A stretch of 64,000 nucleotides of DNA from Balamuthia mandrillaris (GCA_031835245.1 JAVKOQ010000089.1:122805-186804), one strand, 5' to 3'. Counted from the first letter of the stretch, positions 22,288 to 34,911 are shown. Program-made: numbers and translations. Notes: generated by a model from the letters alone, not told the origin.

Positions 22288-24269
22288 CTCGCTCTCGCTC
22301 TCGCTCTCGCTCTCTCTCGCTCTCTCTATTCATAGCGTCTATTAAGAAACAGGCATGTAAAGAACGACCATCCGGTTTGCGGTACATAATTTTTCAGCTG
22401 TTATGCAGCACCTCGCAAAGAGCTTACTTCCCTCCTACTCTTTAGCATGCCAAGAAACGCAAATAGCAAAAAACGAGCGTTGGAACAAAATGGAAAGAAA
22501 CCTAAGAAGAAGGCTAAAAAGAAACCAAAATATAACTATTCTAGTGAAGATGAAGAAGAACCAGTCGAAGAGGAGGAAGAGGAGGAAGACGAGTACTACA
22601 AACCAAAAGCGAAAAAGCCACCATCAAAGCAGGCAAAAGCTAAGAACGGAGATACAGGTTCGTTACGTAGAGATAAAAAACGAGCGATAAAGCAAGGTAT
22701 AGAAGAGTGTGAGATAAGTTTCTTACTGATGTACCTCAACAGTGCAGTGGGTGGGACGAGCGACTAAAGACGACGCCTCTCGCAGAAAACTATATAAACG
22801 GTTTGAGATGAATGGAGAGAAATACATACGAGGCGATTTTGTCTATCTTGCTGCGCCACAAGAAGGTTTCCCTTCGTTCTCCTTCTTTTGCCTTCATGTT
22901 GCTGTTTTTCTTTACTTTGCCCTCCACTTTTGTTCGTGAGGCTTATTCCTTGATGATCTATCACAGCTTGTGATCGAGGTGTAGCGTCTTACGTTGCTCA
23001 AATCTTGGAAATGTGGGAAACTTACGACAAACAAATGGTAGTCTCAACAAGATGGTTTTATAGACCTGCAGAGATTCCTTCTGAAGCCGTATGTGTAAAC
23101 TCATTCTCTCACTCTCTCTCTCTCTCTCTCCTTCTCCTCTAAATGTCCCTCATTCTTTTGGCTTAAAATCAACTTCAGTTACAAGCGCTCGTCTCAGAGG
23201 ATAGCGGCTCGGAAGGTAGCTTGCTTGGGTTAGGATCCTCCGAGCAAGAGGTGTTTGTGTCAGATGACACGGACGAAAATCCTGTATCCTCTGTGGAAGG
23301 CAAGTGCTTCATCAAACATGTTAAAGAAATAAGTACGTATAAGTTCCTCGTATGTACGTGTTGCTGCTTTAAAAAATAGTATCTCTTAGTTTATATTTTC
23401 CTGCTTTGCTGAATAGGCAATGTCAAAGAATGGGCGAAGCAGAAGGACCATTATTACTATCAGCGGTGGTACTCTGAAGGTCGCTTTGGGATAGTTCACG
23501 AACCATTGAAAGGTGCCTGAAAGCCTTCACTGTTATCTCTCGTTTCGTCTCATCCTCTCTATCTCTCTATCTCTATCTCTCCATCTCTTTTTAGCTTCAT
23601 TTTCTTTAAAATCACGTTTCACTTGTTTTCTTATTTTTTTCCGTTGTTGCAAAAGGAAACTTTGACGAACCGCTGGCAAAATCCAATCCGTACTTGGATA
23701 ACTCCTACAATAATCATGTCTACATTACAGAGGAAGAATTTCAACGGCAAAGACTTGCCATTCATGCTCAAAACGGCCATATCGAGGCGATCAAAGGAGA
23801 TGAAGGTAAAAGCGCAAGTGAAACGAAAGAAGGAAGTCTTGGCGATGAGTCAAGTCAAAATTCGAATGATGGAGAAGAACAAGACGAAGAAGAGGAGGAT
23901 TCCACTAAAAAGCGAAGAAAACGAAACAAAGGCAAAGAAGTGATGGATGCGAAGCATAGTAATAATGATAATGGATGGGATAGAGGAGAGCTTATCTACG
24001 AGAGCAACGTAACCGATGATAGGGACCCATTGACGATGATTCCTTGCACTAGGTTCTCTCGTGGCCCCACTTTTGACTACTTTGGCCTTAACTATCATGC
24101 CTCGAATGGCTTTGGAGCGCAGCCATTCGCCGTGCATGTGCGATCCAACGTGCTTCTTATGATCGACTTTCATGCCCACCTCCTAGACCATGAGGTTATT
24201 GGCTTTCTTGGCGGCTTTTGGGATCCTGTTATTAAAGGTTCTCCAGTGACCTCTTTATTAATTTCGTTG

Positions 24270-24341
<72 letters not shown>

Positions 24342-27300
24342 ACTCGGGTTTATTTGGTCAACAGAATTAGTAGTAGCAGAGGCGTTTCCGTGTGACTCAT
24401 TAGAAGGGACGGAGACAGATGGCATGAACGTGGAAATTGACCCGGTATCCGAACTTAAGATGGCAGAGGAGATTCGTAACAAAAACATGTGCATAGTCGG
24501 GTGGTACCACTCACACCCGCTTTTCCAACCCGACCCTTCCGTTAGGTACAATTTATTTCAGCTCGCTTCTTTCTTTTATGTCGTTTCTTTCTTTTTTCTC
24601 GTCTTTGTTATTCGTTCCGTTGTAAATTTCCTTTTCCAACAACCCCAACACCTCAGGGATATACAAACCCAAAAGAACTATCAAACTCTTTTTAGAAATG
24701 GCAAGTCAGAACCATTTATTGGTGCTATTGCAGGTATCAAACATACGCTCCAATTTGTCTTTTTTTTTTTCATTTAATTGTTGTCTGTTTGTTTGTTTGT
24801 TTTTGTTGACTCAACCATCGCACTAACGAATGGATAGCAACATATGATGCTCGGCTACCTACCGAGCAAACAGTTTATAACTGGTTTTGGGTCAAACAGA
24901 ACTCACAAGAAGAGGATGAACTAACCGGCGATGGTACTTTCCGGAAACGACGGCGCAGAACGAAGAACAACGCTGCCTCCTCCCATCTCCCCATGAGTAT
25001 TTCCTATCAGATTATACGAGAAAAAACGGTTCCTGAATCCCTTGAACGTGCTATGGTACTTATTGTCTCTTTTTCTTTCTTTGTTAGTGTTGCTGTTCTT
25101 GTAATGTTTGATAATTACTCTTTTTTATCGTATTGAAACGAGCTAACATCGCCAAAAACACGCAGCGAGTTGTGGTGGACAAATGTAAGTCGAACAAACA
25201 TCGAACGGACTTTAATGAGATTTGGCGATTTCAAACGATACGAGAACAAATTAAACAAGGGGCAGTACCTGCCGAGAAGAATGTAAAGAAAGAAAAAGGA
25301 AAACGGTCGTCATTACCTTCTTCGTCGGAGGAAGACAATAAGACAATGAAAGTGGATGTGCAAGCTCGAAACGAAGAAAGCGGGGATGGAGCACAAAACG
25401 AAAATGATGACGCGGGGACTGATTTGTTGAAAAACGAAGAAGATAAAGGGACAGAAGATACCTTCGCCAAAGAAAAAGGAGAACAGGAGAAGGAAGAAGA
25501 AAGAGATGCAAACAAACAAGAACAAGAGGAGGAAGAAGAACAAGAGGAACAAAAAGAAAAACACGAACAAAACGAGGATAAGGCGCAACAATATAGCGAA
25601 GATCCCCAGGAGGCAGCGCAACCAATGCTAGAGGAAGAAAGCAAACCTAACGCAAAAGAACACAAAGCGGAAAACGAAATAAGCGACGAAACAGAGGGCA
25701 AAGAAGAAGAAGAAGCAGAGAAGGAGGACCAGGAAAAAGAAGTTTATAAAGAAGAAAAAGAACAACAAGCGCGAAACAATTGTGAAGAACACAGGCAAAA
25801 TGTGGAGCAGAGAGAAGCCAGGGATTCATTAGAGGTGATGGAAGTGGAGGTAACACCATCATCGCCTAAACATGCCCCCATAGCTACTCCCGAGCACCCA
25901 GCAAAAGTACTAAGCGAAGCATCAAAGCAAGACCTCCTTGGCAGCAGTATCCCTCCTTGCTCGCGACCATTTAACTTGCCAGAACTTCCTTCCTGGTTAC
26001 CTTCCTCTTCCCCCAGTGCTTCCACTTTCTCAATTCCCTCTTCCTTTCTGCATCAGCAACAACCATCGCAACGAGTGCAATCACGCCTACAACCTCTTTC
26101 TCTTTCCTCTCCACAACACGAGATGCATTATAGGCCCAGGTTGACTGTTGCTGCTGCCACATCGTCTTCCTTTCATTTACAATCACACTATGAGGGCAAA
26201 AACGACAGCACATACTTTCAACATCAACGAGCTGCTCATCACTCTACTACTGCTTCATCTCTTTGCGCCCACTCACTTAGTACTGCGTTTTCTCCACCCC
26301 CCAAAACAACTCATACGCATGTCAGCAACTACTGCACATCGACCTCTGGACCCTCTTCCACTGCTGCGTTTGCCTCCTCTTTGGCAGGACTCCCTCCTTT
26401 GCGTCCAAAGTCTACTTCTTCCGTACAGACAGCAACACGGCCTTCGACTTCTGCCCCATTTTCCCCATCTTCTTCATCTCCCTATATGATGACGCCACCT
26501 TCACCGTCATCGCGTTTGATTGGTCAACAACATATGCAATCTTTCCCTCAAACTTACCACAACTCGGCGATGTATGCTATGTTTGACCTTGCAGCAGCAC
26601 CACACCTTGCCAACAATGATCTTAATGATAGCCGTCATCGCCATCGTGTGCATCAAGATTCACGTCCTCATTCTTCTCCTGCCTCTCCTTATCCTCGTGC
26701 TTACCTATCTCAGCGGCAACAACTCCCACAACAAGCTGCTAGTTACTCCAGTTTTTCATATCCATCCTCTCCTGTCACAGTTCCACAGCGTCACTACAAC
26801 TTTACCAATCATCACCACAACTATGAATCAATTCCTCATTCCACTTGTTACAATTCTACTTCTTTCTCTACTCACAACAACCACAACGGTAACAGCAGCA
26901 TCAACCACAACAACCATATTTATTCTAGGACGCCTTATTGTCATCAGCATCGAGCATCTGCTCCAGCCTCCATTTCTCCCTGCAAATCTGATTCTCACGT
27001 TTTAAATCTCAACCATTCCTCCGCTTCTTACCAAGAAGATGACACCGCTTATCTTCACCATTATCTTCAAGACTGCCAACAAACGCAACGACAACAACAA
27101 GCAAAAGAAGATACTTTGCTGGACCCTACTCTCTTTTACTCAGCTGACAATCCTCCTCTACTCCAACAACAGCAACAAACACCTTCAGAGACGGAGATAA
27201 TAATGCGTTCAGAACGGAACAGCAAGCCCATAAAAGCGGCAAGAGAAGAAGCAGAAGAACAAGAACGGCAACAACAAGAACAAGAACAACAACAACAAAA

Positions 27301-28087
27301 CGATTATCGGATAGCTCCAATCTCAAACCTGATCCCGAAAGTAGAAGAGCGAGAAGGGAAAACGAACGAAGATGAACGTGTCGAAAAGACAGAGAACGAA
27401 AAGAACGAAAAAGAAAACCAAGAGAAGGATTATGCGGAAGTAAAAGAAGTTACAGAAGAGGAAATAGCAGAAACGGAGAAAGGAGATTATGAACCAGAGG
27501 AGGACGAAGAGAATATTGGAGAATCTTCTTTGCAGGATGAACAGGTAGAAGAAACCATACAAGAAGAGGAAGAGGAAGTAGCCACAACACCAAGGCGAGG
27601 AAGAGGCAGACCAAGAGGCAGCACAAAAGCTAGGGGCAGAGGAAGGGGAAGAGGCAGAGGAGGGCGAGGAAGCAGAGGCGGAAGAGGAAGCAGAGGTGGT
27701 AGAGGACAAGGCAGAGGAGGAAGAGAAGGCACAGCAACAACAGCAGAACAAGATGCCGATGTAGAAATCGAACGAGAGCATGAAGAGAGTGAACATGACA
27801 GGAAAGAAGAGATGGAGAGACACAACGATGGAGAGTATGGTGATGAGCGAGAACACCGGCTAAGAACACCGTCACCAGCGCCAAACAGCAAGCAACAAAA
27901 TGAACAAGGATCGAGCAGCAGTAGCGCGTTATCGTCCAGCGAAGAGAATCAACAACAAATAAGCAAGTTAGAGAAGCTAAAACGTGCGTTACGCGTACGT
28001 CTGCCGACGGCCATGGCCGAAGAGGAGAAAGATGCCTTCCTGCAAAGCATCATCGACTATTTGACCGCCGATTGGTATCAATGCTGA
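21838..28087 (+). CDS. BAH + JAMM/MPN metalloprotease + AT-hook protein (histone-deubiquitinase-like)
   Basis: Thirteen exons (21838-21879, 21945-22074, 22336-22381, 22446-22657, 22743-22865, 22967-23088, 23179-23332, 23417-23512, 23656-24237, 24365-24545, 24657-24733, 24838-25055, 25166-28087) join in phase to 1634 residues. A small Cys-rich module (WYTCPQG ... WCDQNDPCLFC) and a basic/acidic linker come first. A BAH domain follows (YIRGDFVYLAAPQEACDRGV ... WFYRPAEI). The MPN domain (about 430-640) has the full JAMM zinc motif: Glu in HEVIGFLGGFW and HSHPLFQPDPSVRD, closest to MYSM1/MPND deubiquitinases. The ~970-residue tail is acidic, Gln- and His-rich, with an AT-hook (GRGRPRGST) and an RGRG/GGRG block near residue 1470. 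JAMM enzymes cut ubiquitin isopeptide bonds; BAH and AT-hook point to nucleosomes, so H2A-type deubiquitination is a reasonable guess. The combination replaces the SANT/SWIRM of MYSM1. Confidence 0.88.
22256..22327 (+). repeat. (CT)n/(CTCG)n tract in intron 2 of the BAH/JAMM gene
   Basis: CT dinucleotides turning into CGCTCT units, ending just before the acceptor at 22335. Confidence 0.8.
24272..24342 (+). repeat. (CT)n tract in an intron of the BAH/JAMM gene
   Basis: CT run with TTTC breaks between the two exons that carry the JAMM Glu and HSHP motifs. Confidence 0.8.
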
Positions 28088-28188
28088 CATCTATATAACA
28101 AAGGTTTTTTCTTTTTCTTTTTTTTTTTGTGTGTGTTTTGGTTTCAACATGGTTCGCATCTTTTATCAGGGAAGCAGCTCTTATGCGT

Positions 28189-28220
<32 letters not shown>

Positions 28221-28436
28221 TTGTCGACAATAGATTTTGTCGACATTTAACTTTTTTGATTGTTGATTGCTTTGAAACAATTCAATTGAAATCAAATCAT
28301 TGGTCCGCCGGAAGAAATTAAACCAATTATGGGAATGGGTATTGAAATTTCAATACCCCAAAATAAAATAAAAAACGGAAATTAAAGAAAAAAAATTTTA
28401 AAAAAGAAAAGAAAAGAAGAAGAGGAGAAGAGAGAG
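28088..28436. other. intergenic DNA with two TGTCGACA boxes
   Basis: Contains a T-rich 3' flank, a short (CT)n run (28190-28213) and the octamer pair described separately. No ORF of interest. Confidence 0.5.
28222..28245. promoter_or_regulatory. pair of TGTCGACA boxes
   Basis: Two exact octamers, 28222-28229 and 28238-28245, spaced 16 bp apart, about 190 bp upstream of the hydroxylase ATG at 28437. The close pairing suggests cooperative binding (inference). Confidence 0.5.
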
Positions 28437-29587
28437 ATGGAGGCGTGGTGGCAGGGACTGACGGAGCGCTTCTCCGATAGGACGCTCTTTGCGTTCTCCT
28501 CATTGCTGCACTCGGCCGTGTTCTTCGGGCTGAACTTCTTGCTGCACCTGGCGCACCGCCGCAACCTCTTCCAGCGCTACAAGATCCAGAAGCACAAGTA
28601 CCCCTCCCCCGAGCTGCTGCGGAAGGCCCTGTGGAACGTGGTGCCGAAGCACGTCACCGCCCCTGTGGTGCTCTGGTTGACATGGCCCGTTTTTCAGATG
28701 TGCGGCGTCCACACAGGTACTTTTTTCTTTTTTTCATTTTATTTTTTCTTTTTTTTCTTTTTCTTTTTTTCTTTTTTCTTTTTTTTCTTTTTTCTTTTTT
28801 TCTTTTTTTTTCATTTTATTTTTTATTCTTTTTTTCTTCATTTTTTCATTTAATTTTTTTTATTTTTTTATTTTTTCATTTCATTTTTTTTGTTCAGATT
28901 CTTTTCCATCGATGCTGGAAGTAGTTGGGCACATATTCGTCTATATTATCATCCAGGACACGCTCTTCTACTGGAGCCATCGTCTCTTGCACACCTCCAA
29001 ATGGCTCTACAAGAACGTGCACAAGCAGCACCACGAGTTCTACACCCCTGTTGGCATATCCGCTGAATACGCGCACGGTCTTGGTCAGCACTTCTTCCTC
29101 TTCCTTCGTCGCTTCTCTCTTCTCTCTTCTCCCGTTCTGCTCTCTACTTCTCTTCTTTCTTCTCTTTTAGTGTTCTGCGGCTTTCTCTTCCCTCTTCCAC
29201 TCTCCTCGTTCTCTCATTCACCTTTTGTTTTCAACAGAGGATTTCTTCAACACGACGGCGATGTTGGCGGGACCATTGCTGCTCGGCTGCCACCTGTTTA
29301 CATTGTGGGTGTGGGTTTTCCTTCGCATATGGGAGACGGTGGACGCTCATAGCGGCTACTCCTTCCCCTTGTGGCTCTCACCCTGGTCCTTGTTGGAGGT
29401 TGCAGACTCTCATGACTTTCACCACTCCCACAATCAAGGCAGCTTTGGCTCCTTCTTTGGCACATGGGATTGGCTCATGGGCACTGACGTTGCCTTCAAC
29501 GAATGGAAGAAGAAGCAAACTGCTGCGCCAACTACATCTGACCGACCAAAGGAAAAGAAGATTGACGCCGATGCGAAGAACAAGTGA
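28437..29587 (+). CDS. sterol desaturase / fatty acid hydroxylase superfamily enzyme
   Basis: Three exons (28437-28716, 28898-29077, 29238-29587) give 269 residues, the usual size for ERG25/C5-desaturase relatives. The di-iron histidine boxes are present: HRLLH, HKQHHEFYTP and HDFHHSH. Hydrophobic segments flank them (ALWNVVPK...VLWLTWPVF; VVGHIFVYIIIQDTLFYW; LAGPLLLGCHLFTLWVWVFL), so this is an ER membrane enzyme with histidines facing the cytosol. The C-terminus is Lys-rich (EKKIDADAKNK), compatible with ER retrieval but not a canonical KKXX. The family oxidises sterols or fatty acyl chains with O2 and cytochrome b5; EYAH after the second box resembles C4-methylsterol oxidase-like members, but the exact substrate cannot be read from the sequence. 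Confidence 0.9.
28716..28897 (+). repeat. T-rich (TTTTTC)n intron 1 of the hydroxylase gene
   Basis: The whole 181-bp intron is T5-7C units with occasional A, clearly unlike neighbouring introns. Confidence 0.8.
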
Positions 29588-29733
29588 TACTGCAACTGCT
29601 TACAATCTTCTTAGTTTCTTTTTCTCATTTCATTGTGTTTTTATTCTTCCTCAACATCAGCTCAGTTTATCCTTTCTATTACTCTGTTTTCTCTATGGCA
29701 CTGTGTTTGTTCTTGCTTACTTGCTCTCGCTCC

Positions 29734-29788
<55 letters not shown>

Positions 29789-29809
29789 ATTCTTTATTCT
29801 TTTGTCATT

Positions 29810-32800
29810 TTACAACTTAAATACTTCGCTCTTATTAAATAGATAAAACATAGAGACAGTGTGTTCTTTGATGAAGAACATGACTGCAGACGTTATCATC
29901 GAATGCAGCAGTTTCATCTTCAATCCGCGATGGTACATTGGTAACACCTCTCCAAAGATACTTATCACCATTCCACATCTCATTTGGTGGCGATACCGAG
30001 GTAATTGCTTTCCTTCTTCATCTTCCTCTTCGTCGCCTTTATCTTTGAGGTTTCTGATCTCTCGAAAGTCAGAAGTTGGACACAAAAGAAGACCGGCTTG
30101 ATGTCTAACTCGCAAAACTTGGATGGGGTATGTCAACGTTGTGGCTATCATTGATGACAACGCGCCGAGAGACAGGCTCAGTAACGGGAACGACATGTGG
30201 AGTTGAGTGGACTGCAGGAATGGGACCCCATTGCTATCCACTGCGAAGAACTCCATGGCGAATCCTTCCAACATTACGTATACGTTGGACTGCACGACTG
30301 GAAACAAAATCATCACCTAGGACGATGACAGGACATTAGGAAGGGCAGAACAAGGGAGGATTAGAAGAAGCAGAAGGAAACGGGGAATGCATGAAGAAGA
30401 TGGGATGAAGAAAGAGAGAAACAAACCAAGTTAGGGAAAAGACCTCGCCAAAAGCCAACAAATCCTTCTTCCTTCCACAACCGTAGCACTTCATCAGAAA
30501 AACCCACACAATTTTCTGATGAGGGTGACGCAACTTGCAACCGAGTGATAATGACCCAAAGCGGTGTTGACACCAACACGTTCGCCACTCCACCCATAAA
30601 AGCAGGTATCCAGCTCGTCGTTATCGTCCAGTTCTCACCATCTTCATCTGAGGAAGAGGATATAGCCGAAGAAGAGAAAGAAACAGATGAAGAGTAGGAT
30701 GACATGGCGTGAAATACCAACCAAAAGATAAAGCTCGACAGACCGGCAGTCAAAATAGACAACATTCTTCCAGGCACGGATGATGAAGAGGAAGAGGAAG
30801 AAGAAGAATGTTCATGCGGCGTTTGTTGACCGCTATTGTTGGTTTGTTGCACGATAATACCAGCTGCTTGTTGGACGTGTTTCAAAAGGAGGCTGTAAGC
30901 AACGGCTTGACAAACCATTGCTCCCAACGCTCCTCCCAATGCTTTCACAAAGACTGAAGGCTCTTTGCCTTCTTCTTCTTCTTTGTTTCCTGCTTCATTT
31001 TCATCTTCGCGACGATCGTGACGATGAGGAGAAGCATATGAAGGCAGAGATGAAGAAACAATTTTCTTCAACAGAACGCGACGCAAGATGTCCACTTCAC
31101 CGACAGTGCTTTTCCACAGAGGGCCTCCTGTTTGTGCTGGCAAGAATCTGGCATACCCATCTCCTCCTTCTGCTAGCCACTCCGTCACAACTATCCATAT
31201 CCCATCCTCATCATTTACTTCCTTCCATACTTCTCCTTCCTCGTCATCTTCTTTTTGCGAATAGTAATGTCGCAACGCTTCGTCCTCTTCATTGCATTGC
31301 TTCAACACGGCAGCTCTCAGCCAAGTCACTTTTGGTGTGGAGTTGTTGTCGGAGATGCCAAACCGAAGACCGGCTGTTTGCAAGACTGCACCTCCGTAAG
31401 AGGCAGCATCTCCTTCCAGCCCATTCATTACTCGAAGCGAACGTTCTACCATTTGACGGAGTTCTCCTCCTGTTGCCTTCAACATGACCAACTGGTTGTT
31501 CCATGGCAGCATCTCGCGAACGTGTCTGTCATGCAGCGGGCCGCTCCAAAGTTGAGATCGAATTGACCCTGATTCACGAAGAGCGATCACCAGTTCTGTT
31601 TCTTGAAGGAGTGAAGATGACGAGACTTCGCAAAGAGCATACCGGCGCATCGCGTCAGCAATGAACTTGCCCATTACGCATGGTCCCACTCTGCAAGAAG
31701 TTCGACTGTCGCTCAGCAACGTCCTTCCGACTTCTTGTTCTCGATCTTGCAGCTTATTCCTCCTCTTCTTCTTCTCTTTCTGTTTATTCCTACGCTGCAC
31801 CATTTTGTCGTCTGCATCGTTATTCTCTGCTGAAACGATAGACTCGTGTCTATTTTGGATGATGGCCAATAGAGGACCCAACTGCAAAGCGTTCAATCGA
31901 GGTTGCAACCATTCATGAACGCTCTGTTTGGTTGCAGTATGGTGAAGACGCAGCTTCTCCTCCTCCTTCGCTACTTCCACATCCATAATCACAACATTTT
32001 CCTTCATCGCACGAAGAGCGTTCCGCTTTGACTTTGACGGAAGTGTCTCTACTCCATCTATCTCTTCCTTCCATACAAGACCGACCAACCCAAGGTATTG
32101 CATGGAGTGGCCCGCATGAATCACTAATACCGAACCGCTTCTCCCTTCTCCTTCTCCTTCTTCAACGTGTAAGGCATGTGCATGGCCACCAAGAATCACA
32201 TTAATCAGTCCTTTCGTGCGAGCTGCAAGGAACGAGTCCAGTTCAACCCCTCCGTGGCCTAGCAGAATTACCGCATCGCAACCCTTTCTACGCAGCTCCT
32301 TTGCTTCCTCTCTTACCAACTCCAAAATGTGGTTCCTTTCGCTCACTCCAGTGAGCATTGCCGACTCTGCATCCGTATACCCCATCACCCCAATCTTCTT
32401 TGCGTGACTTGCTTCGTCATCGATGTTGACGATGACAGAGGGCTTGACTCCATTCGCTTTGACATTGACAGAAAGCACAGGAAAACCAGCACTTTGCACG
32501 AACGCTGGAATATCCGATAAGAACTCCATGTCATGATTTCCAAGGGCCATGGCCTTATAGCCCAATATCCGCATGAGATGAGCCATCCCCAAGGGACCGT
32601 GTGCAGCGAAGAATTCGGAACCCACAAAAGAATCTCCAGCAGACAGCAGCAACACGGAAGAAGCAGAAGTTGACAATTGGCGATGCATAGTAAGAAGATC
32701 TAGATGAGCGGCGAGCAAAGGAGCCAAAGAGACGTGACCATGAACATCGCTGTTGAAGGCGATGAGGAGGTCTGCAGAGCCAACAAAGGAGGGCAACGGC

Positions 32801-34694
32801 GATGATAATGTGATAATAGGAAGAGAAGTCGAGGAAGAAGATGAGGGAGAGAGAATCAGATTGCTGTCAGGAACCACGATAACCGTTCTCGGGTTGTGAA
32901 CAGCGAGAGAGAGGAAATGAGATTCGTCTGGCGGTTCGTTCGTTTGAGGAGGAAGCAACGCAATAGGAGAAGAGGTTGGGGCGGGTGAAGCTTCAAAGGA
33001 AATACTTCCCAACTCGCACTTGATAGCAACCGCGCTTGTTTGCAAACTTCCGGCGTGGGCGCTTCTTGCTATGTTGCCCGAAGCAGGAGAAGAACAAGTT
33101 GCTATGTTCGAGGCTTTGAGTCGTTCGATGGCCTCATCAGCGAGTTTGGAGAATCGTCCCACAACGTCGTCATTCGCGTCTTTATTGTCTCCCTGCGCAA
33201 CTACAACGTGGCATGATGGACCTGCTTCGGCGGAAAGATGTTCCACAAAGTCCATCACCTTTCCTTCCACTTTGGCCAGAGCTAACTGCATCCTCGTTGA
33301 ATGCATTCCATCAGGATCAAACAATGACCACAACGCGGTGGAGTTTGCCTCCTTCCCTCGTCCTTGTGGGTGAAGGGGAGGATGTCGAAGCAAAGCGACA
33401 AACCCAGAACCCCTGCAATGCAGAAACTCCTCCGAAGAGTCACAAAGACAGGGAGCAAGGCTGGCCTGCCATCCCGTTCGAAACAAGGAGAGGTCCCCAT
33501 GGCAAGTGTCTCTCCCTCCAGACATTGCCAAGGGCAGCTGCATCAGCTGCTGATGAGTGAGGGAAAGGAGATGTTCAGTGTCACGAACGCCGATGGGGAG
33601 GCGGGCTTGCACGTTGTCGCGCAGGTCTAGTATTTCAAATGTTGTCGTCTCGTTGTACTCAACAAATACGTGGGAAAGATACTGTAAGAAGGTGACCACG
33701 AGAAAGTTCAGTGGCGCAGCTGCTGGCGCAAAAGAAAAGCGGAGGATACTAACCTGAACACTATCATAGCCGGCCTCGCGAGCTTTCACACGCACGAAAG
33801 GATTCACCACGTGAATTTGATGTCGTTCAGCTGGCACAGTGCTGCTCTCGTTTGTAACACACCTCCACCCTCCGCCAAAGTGATTGCATGCCTCAACATG
33901 AGTGCTGTTGTTTTCTTAAATGAGCTGCGGAGAACGAGAAAGAGCAAGGAAGAAAAGAAGAGAGGCTGAGGATAGAAGTGAGACAAAGAGAGAGTAAAAA
34001 GAGCAGAACTAAACTGAAAAACAATTGTTTTGCCGAGGTTGTAGAAGATGCCTGTGCCAACGTTGAAGAACATCCAAAACCCTTCTGGAAGGTACTCGCA
34101 GCATCTATGAGTAACTTCTACCCACGACCCCGAAGGTATGCCCTGTGGAAACCTTCTCAGAAAAGGCCCTGATTTGTGCTGTTTCCCCCGTTCCATATCT
34201 CCAAATGCGTGAATGGTGTAACCATGGTCTTCTGGTTTGAGGCTTCTAAATGACTCCAGATAGACATCCCCGAATCTTACCTCAGCCCGTCGCATACGGT
34301 CATGTAAATAACGTGCATACACGGTGCGTATGTCTTGTTTCAACCTGAGCGGGAGATGACGATGGTAGAAGAAGGTGAAGTTTCGCGTGTCGATGGGAAA
34401 GCCAAGGAGATGAGGGCCGCCGTAGACGGAGGAAAGGTAGAGGAGCCACTCTGGTTCCTGGAGGAGCTGCTGCTCGTTCCCAAAGAGAGGAAAGGCCAAG
34501 GCGCGGGTGCCGTAGAAGTTTGGTCCCCATTCAACACAGCTGTGTGCAATCGAAGGTGCCAGAGGCGTTTCTGCGCCTATTGCAGCGCAACTCAAGCAAA
34601 GCAGCGCAAAAACTGTGAGTGCGAGGTGGCGTTGCATCCGTATCGATGCGCATCGGTTCTCCTCCTTCCACCCTAGAACTAGCATCCGCCTCAC
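29810..34694 (-). CDS. secreted-type 5'-nucleotidase fused to a mitochondrial-carrier-family transporter
   Basis: Four exons (complement 34694-34023, 33891-33754, 33681-30427, 30316-29810) join in phase to 1523 residues. A signal-like segment (RHLALTVFALLCLSCAAIGA) lies near residues 20-40; Met20 could be the true start. The first ~570 residues match no family I know. A metallophosphoesterase follows with SDVHGH, SAGDSF, LGNHDMEF, LGHGG and LGGHAHA (about 575-780), then the 5'-nucleotidase C-terminal domain (TSCRVGPCVMGKFIADAMRR ... LRESGSIRSQ ... TEWLAEGGDGY). The same exon runs without a stop into a carrier-like region: VFVKALGGALGAMVCQAVAY, STPLWVIITRLQ, EGFVGFWRGLFPNL, and in the last exon LTYPIQVLRVRHQ. 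The PLWVxxTR form is typical of peroxisomal adenine-nucleotide carriers. An AMP/ADP hydrolase joined to a nucleotide carrier is unusual. The topology conflict between a signal peptide and a carrier fold is unexplained. Confidence 0.82.
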
Positions 34695-34716
34695 CTAGTT
34701 CCGCCGAAAGGCACAC

Positions 34717-34724
34717 TGTCGACA
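34717..34724. promoter_or_regulatory. TGTCGACA box upstream of the nucleotidase/carrier gene
   Basis: Exact octamer 22 bp upstream of the minus-strand ATG at 34694, the same distance as at F-box A. Confidence 0.55.
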
Positions 34725-34842
34725 CAAAACATTTTTTCGATTATTGATCGGATTGATTATTTGTCGCCTAAATTTAAAAGTTTGTAATTTTTTCGAAATA
34801 TTGTGATATATTTCCGATTTAGTATCGCAATAAACCTCCGGC

Positions 34843-34911
34843 GTGCCTAATCACGGCTTGTCTTACGACTCGCTATAAGCAACGGTGCCGGCACCAAAGC
34901 AACCTTACCGC
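34843..34911 (-). ncRNA. candidate omega-RNA / right-end region of the Fanzor element
   Basis: The ~70 bases immediately 3' of the Fanzor stop are GC-richer than the AT-rich DNA beyond about 34840 and contain a perfect 12-base palindrome, GGTGCCGGCACC (34884-34895), flanked by repeated GCAAC words, plus a smaller CGTG/CACG stem. In TnpB and Fanzor systems the guide RNA scaffold comes from the 3' end of the gene and its flank, ending at the transposon boundary. That function is inferred from position; no transcript or boundary is proven here. Confidence 0.35.

Noticed and set aside
25231-25701. Minus-strand Ser/Cys/Phe-rich ORFs opposite the BAH/JAMM gene (also at 27323-27891)
   Set aside because: Shadow of Glu/Gln/Lys and RGRG-coding sequence on the plus strand.
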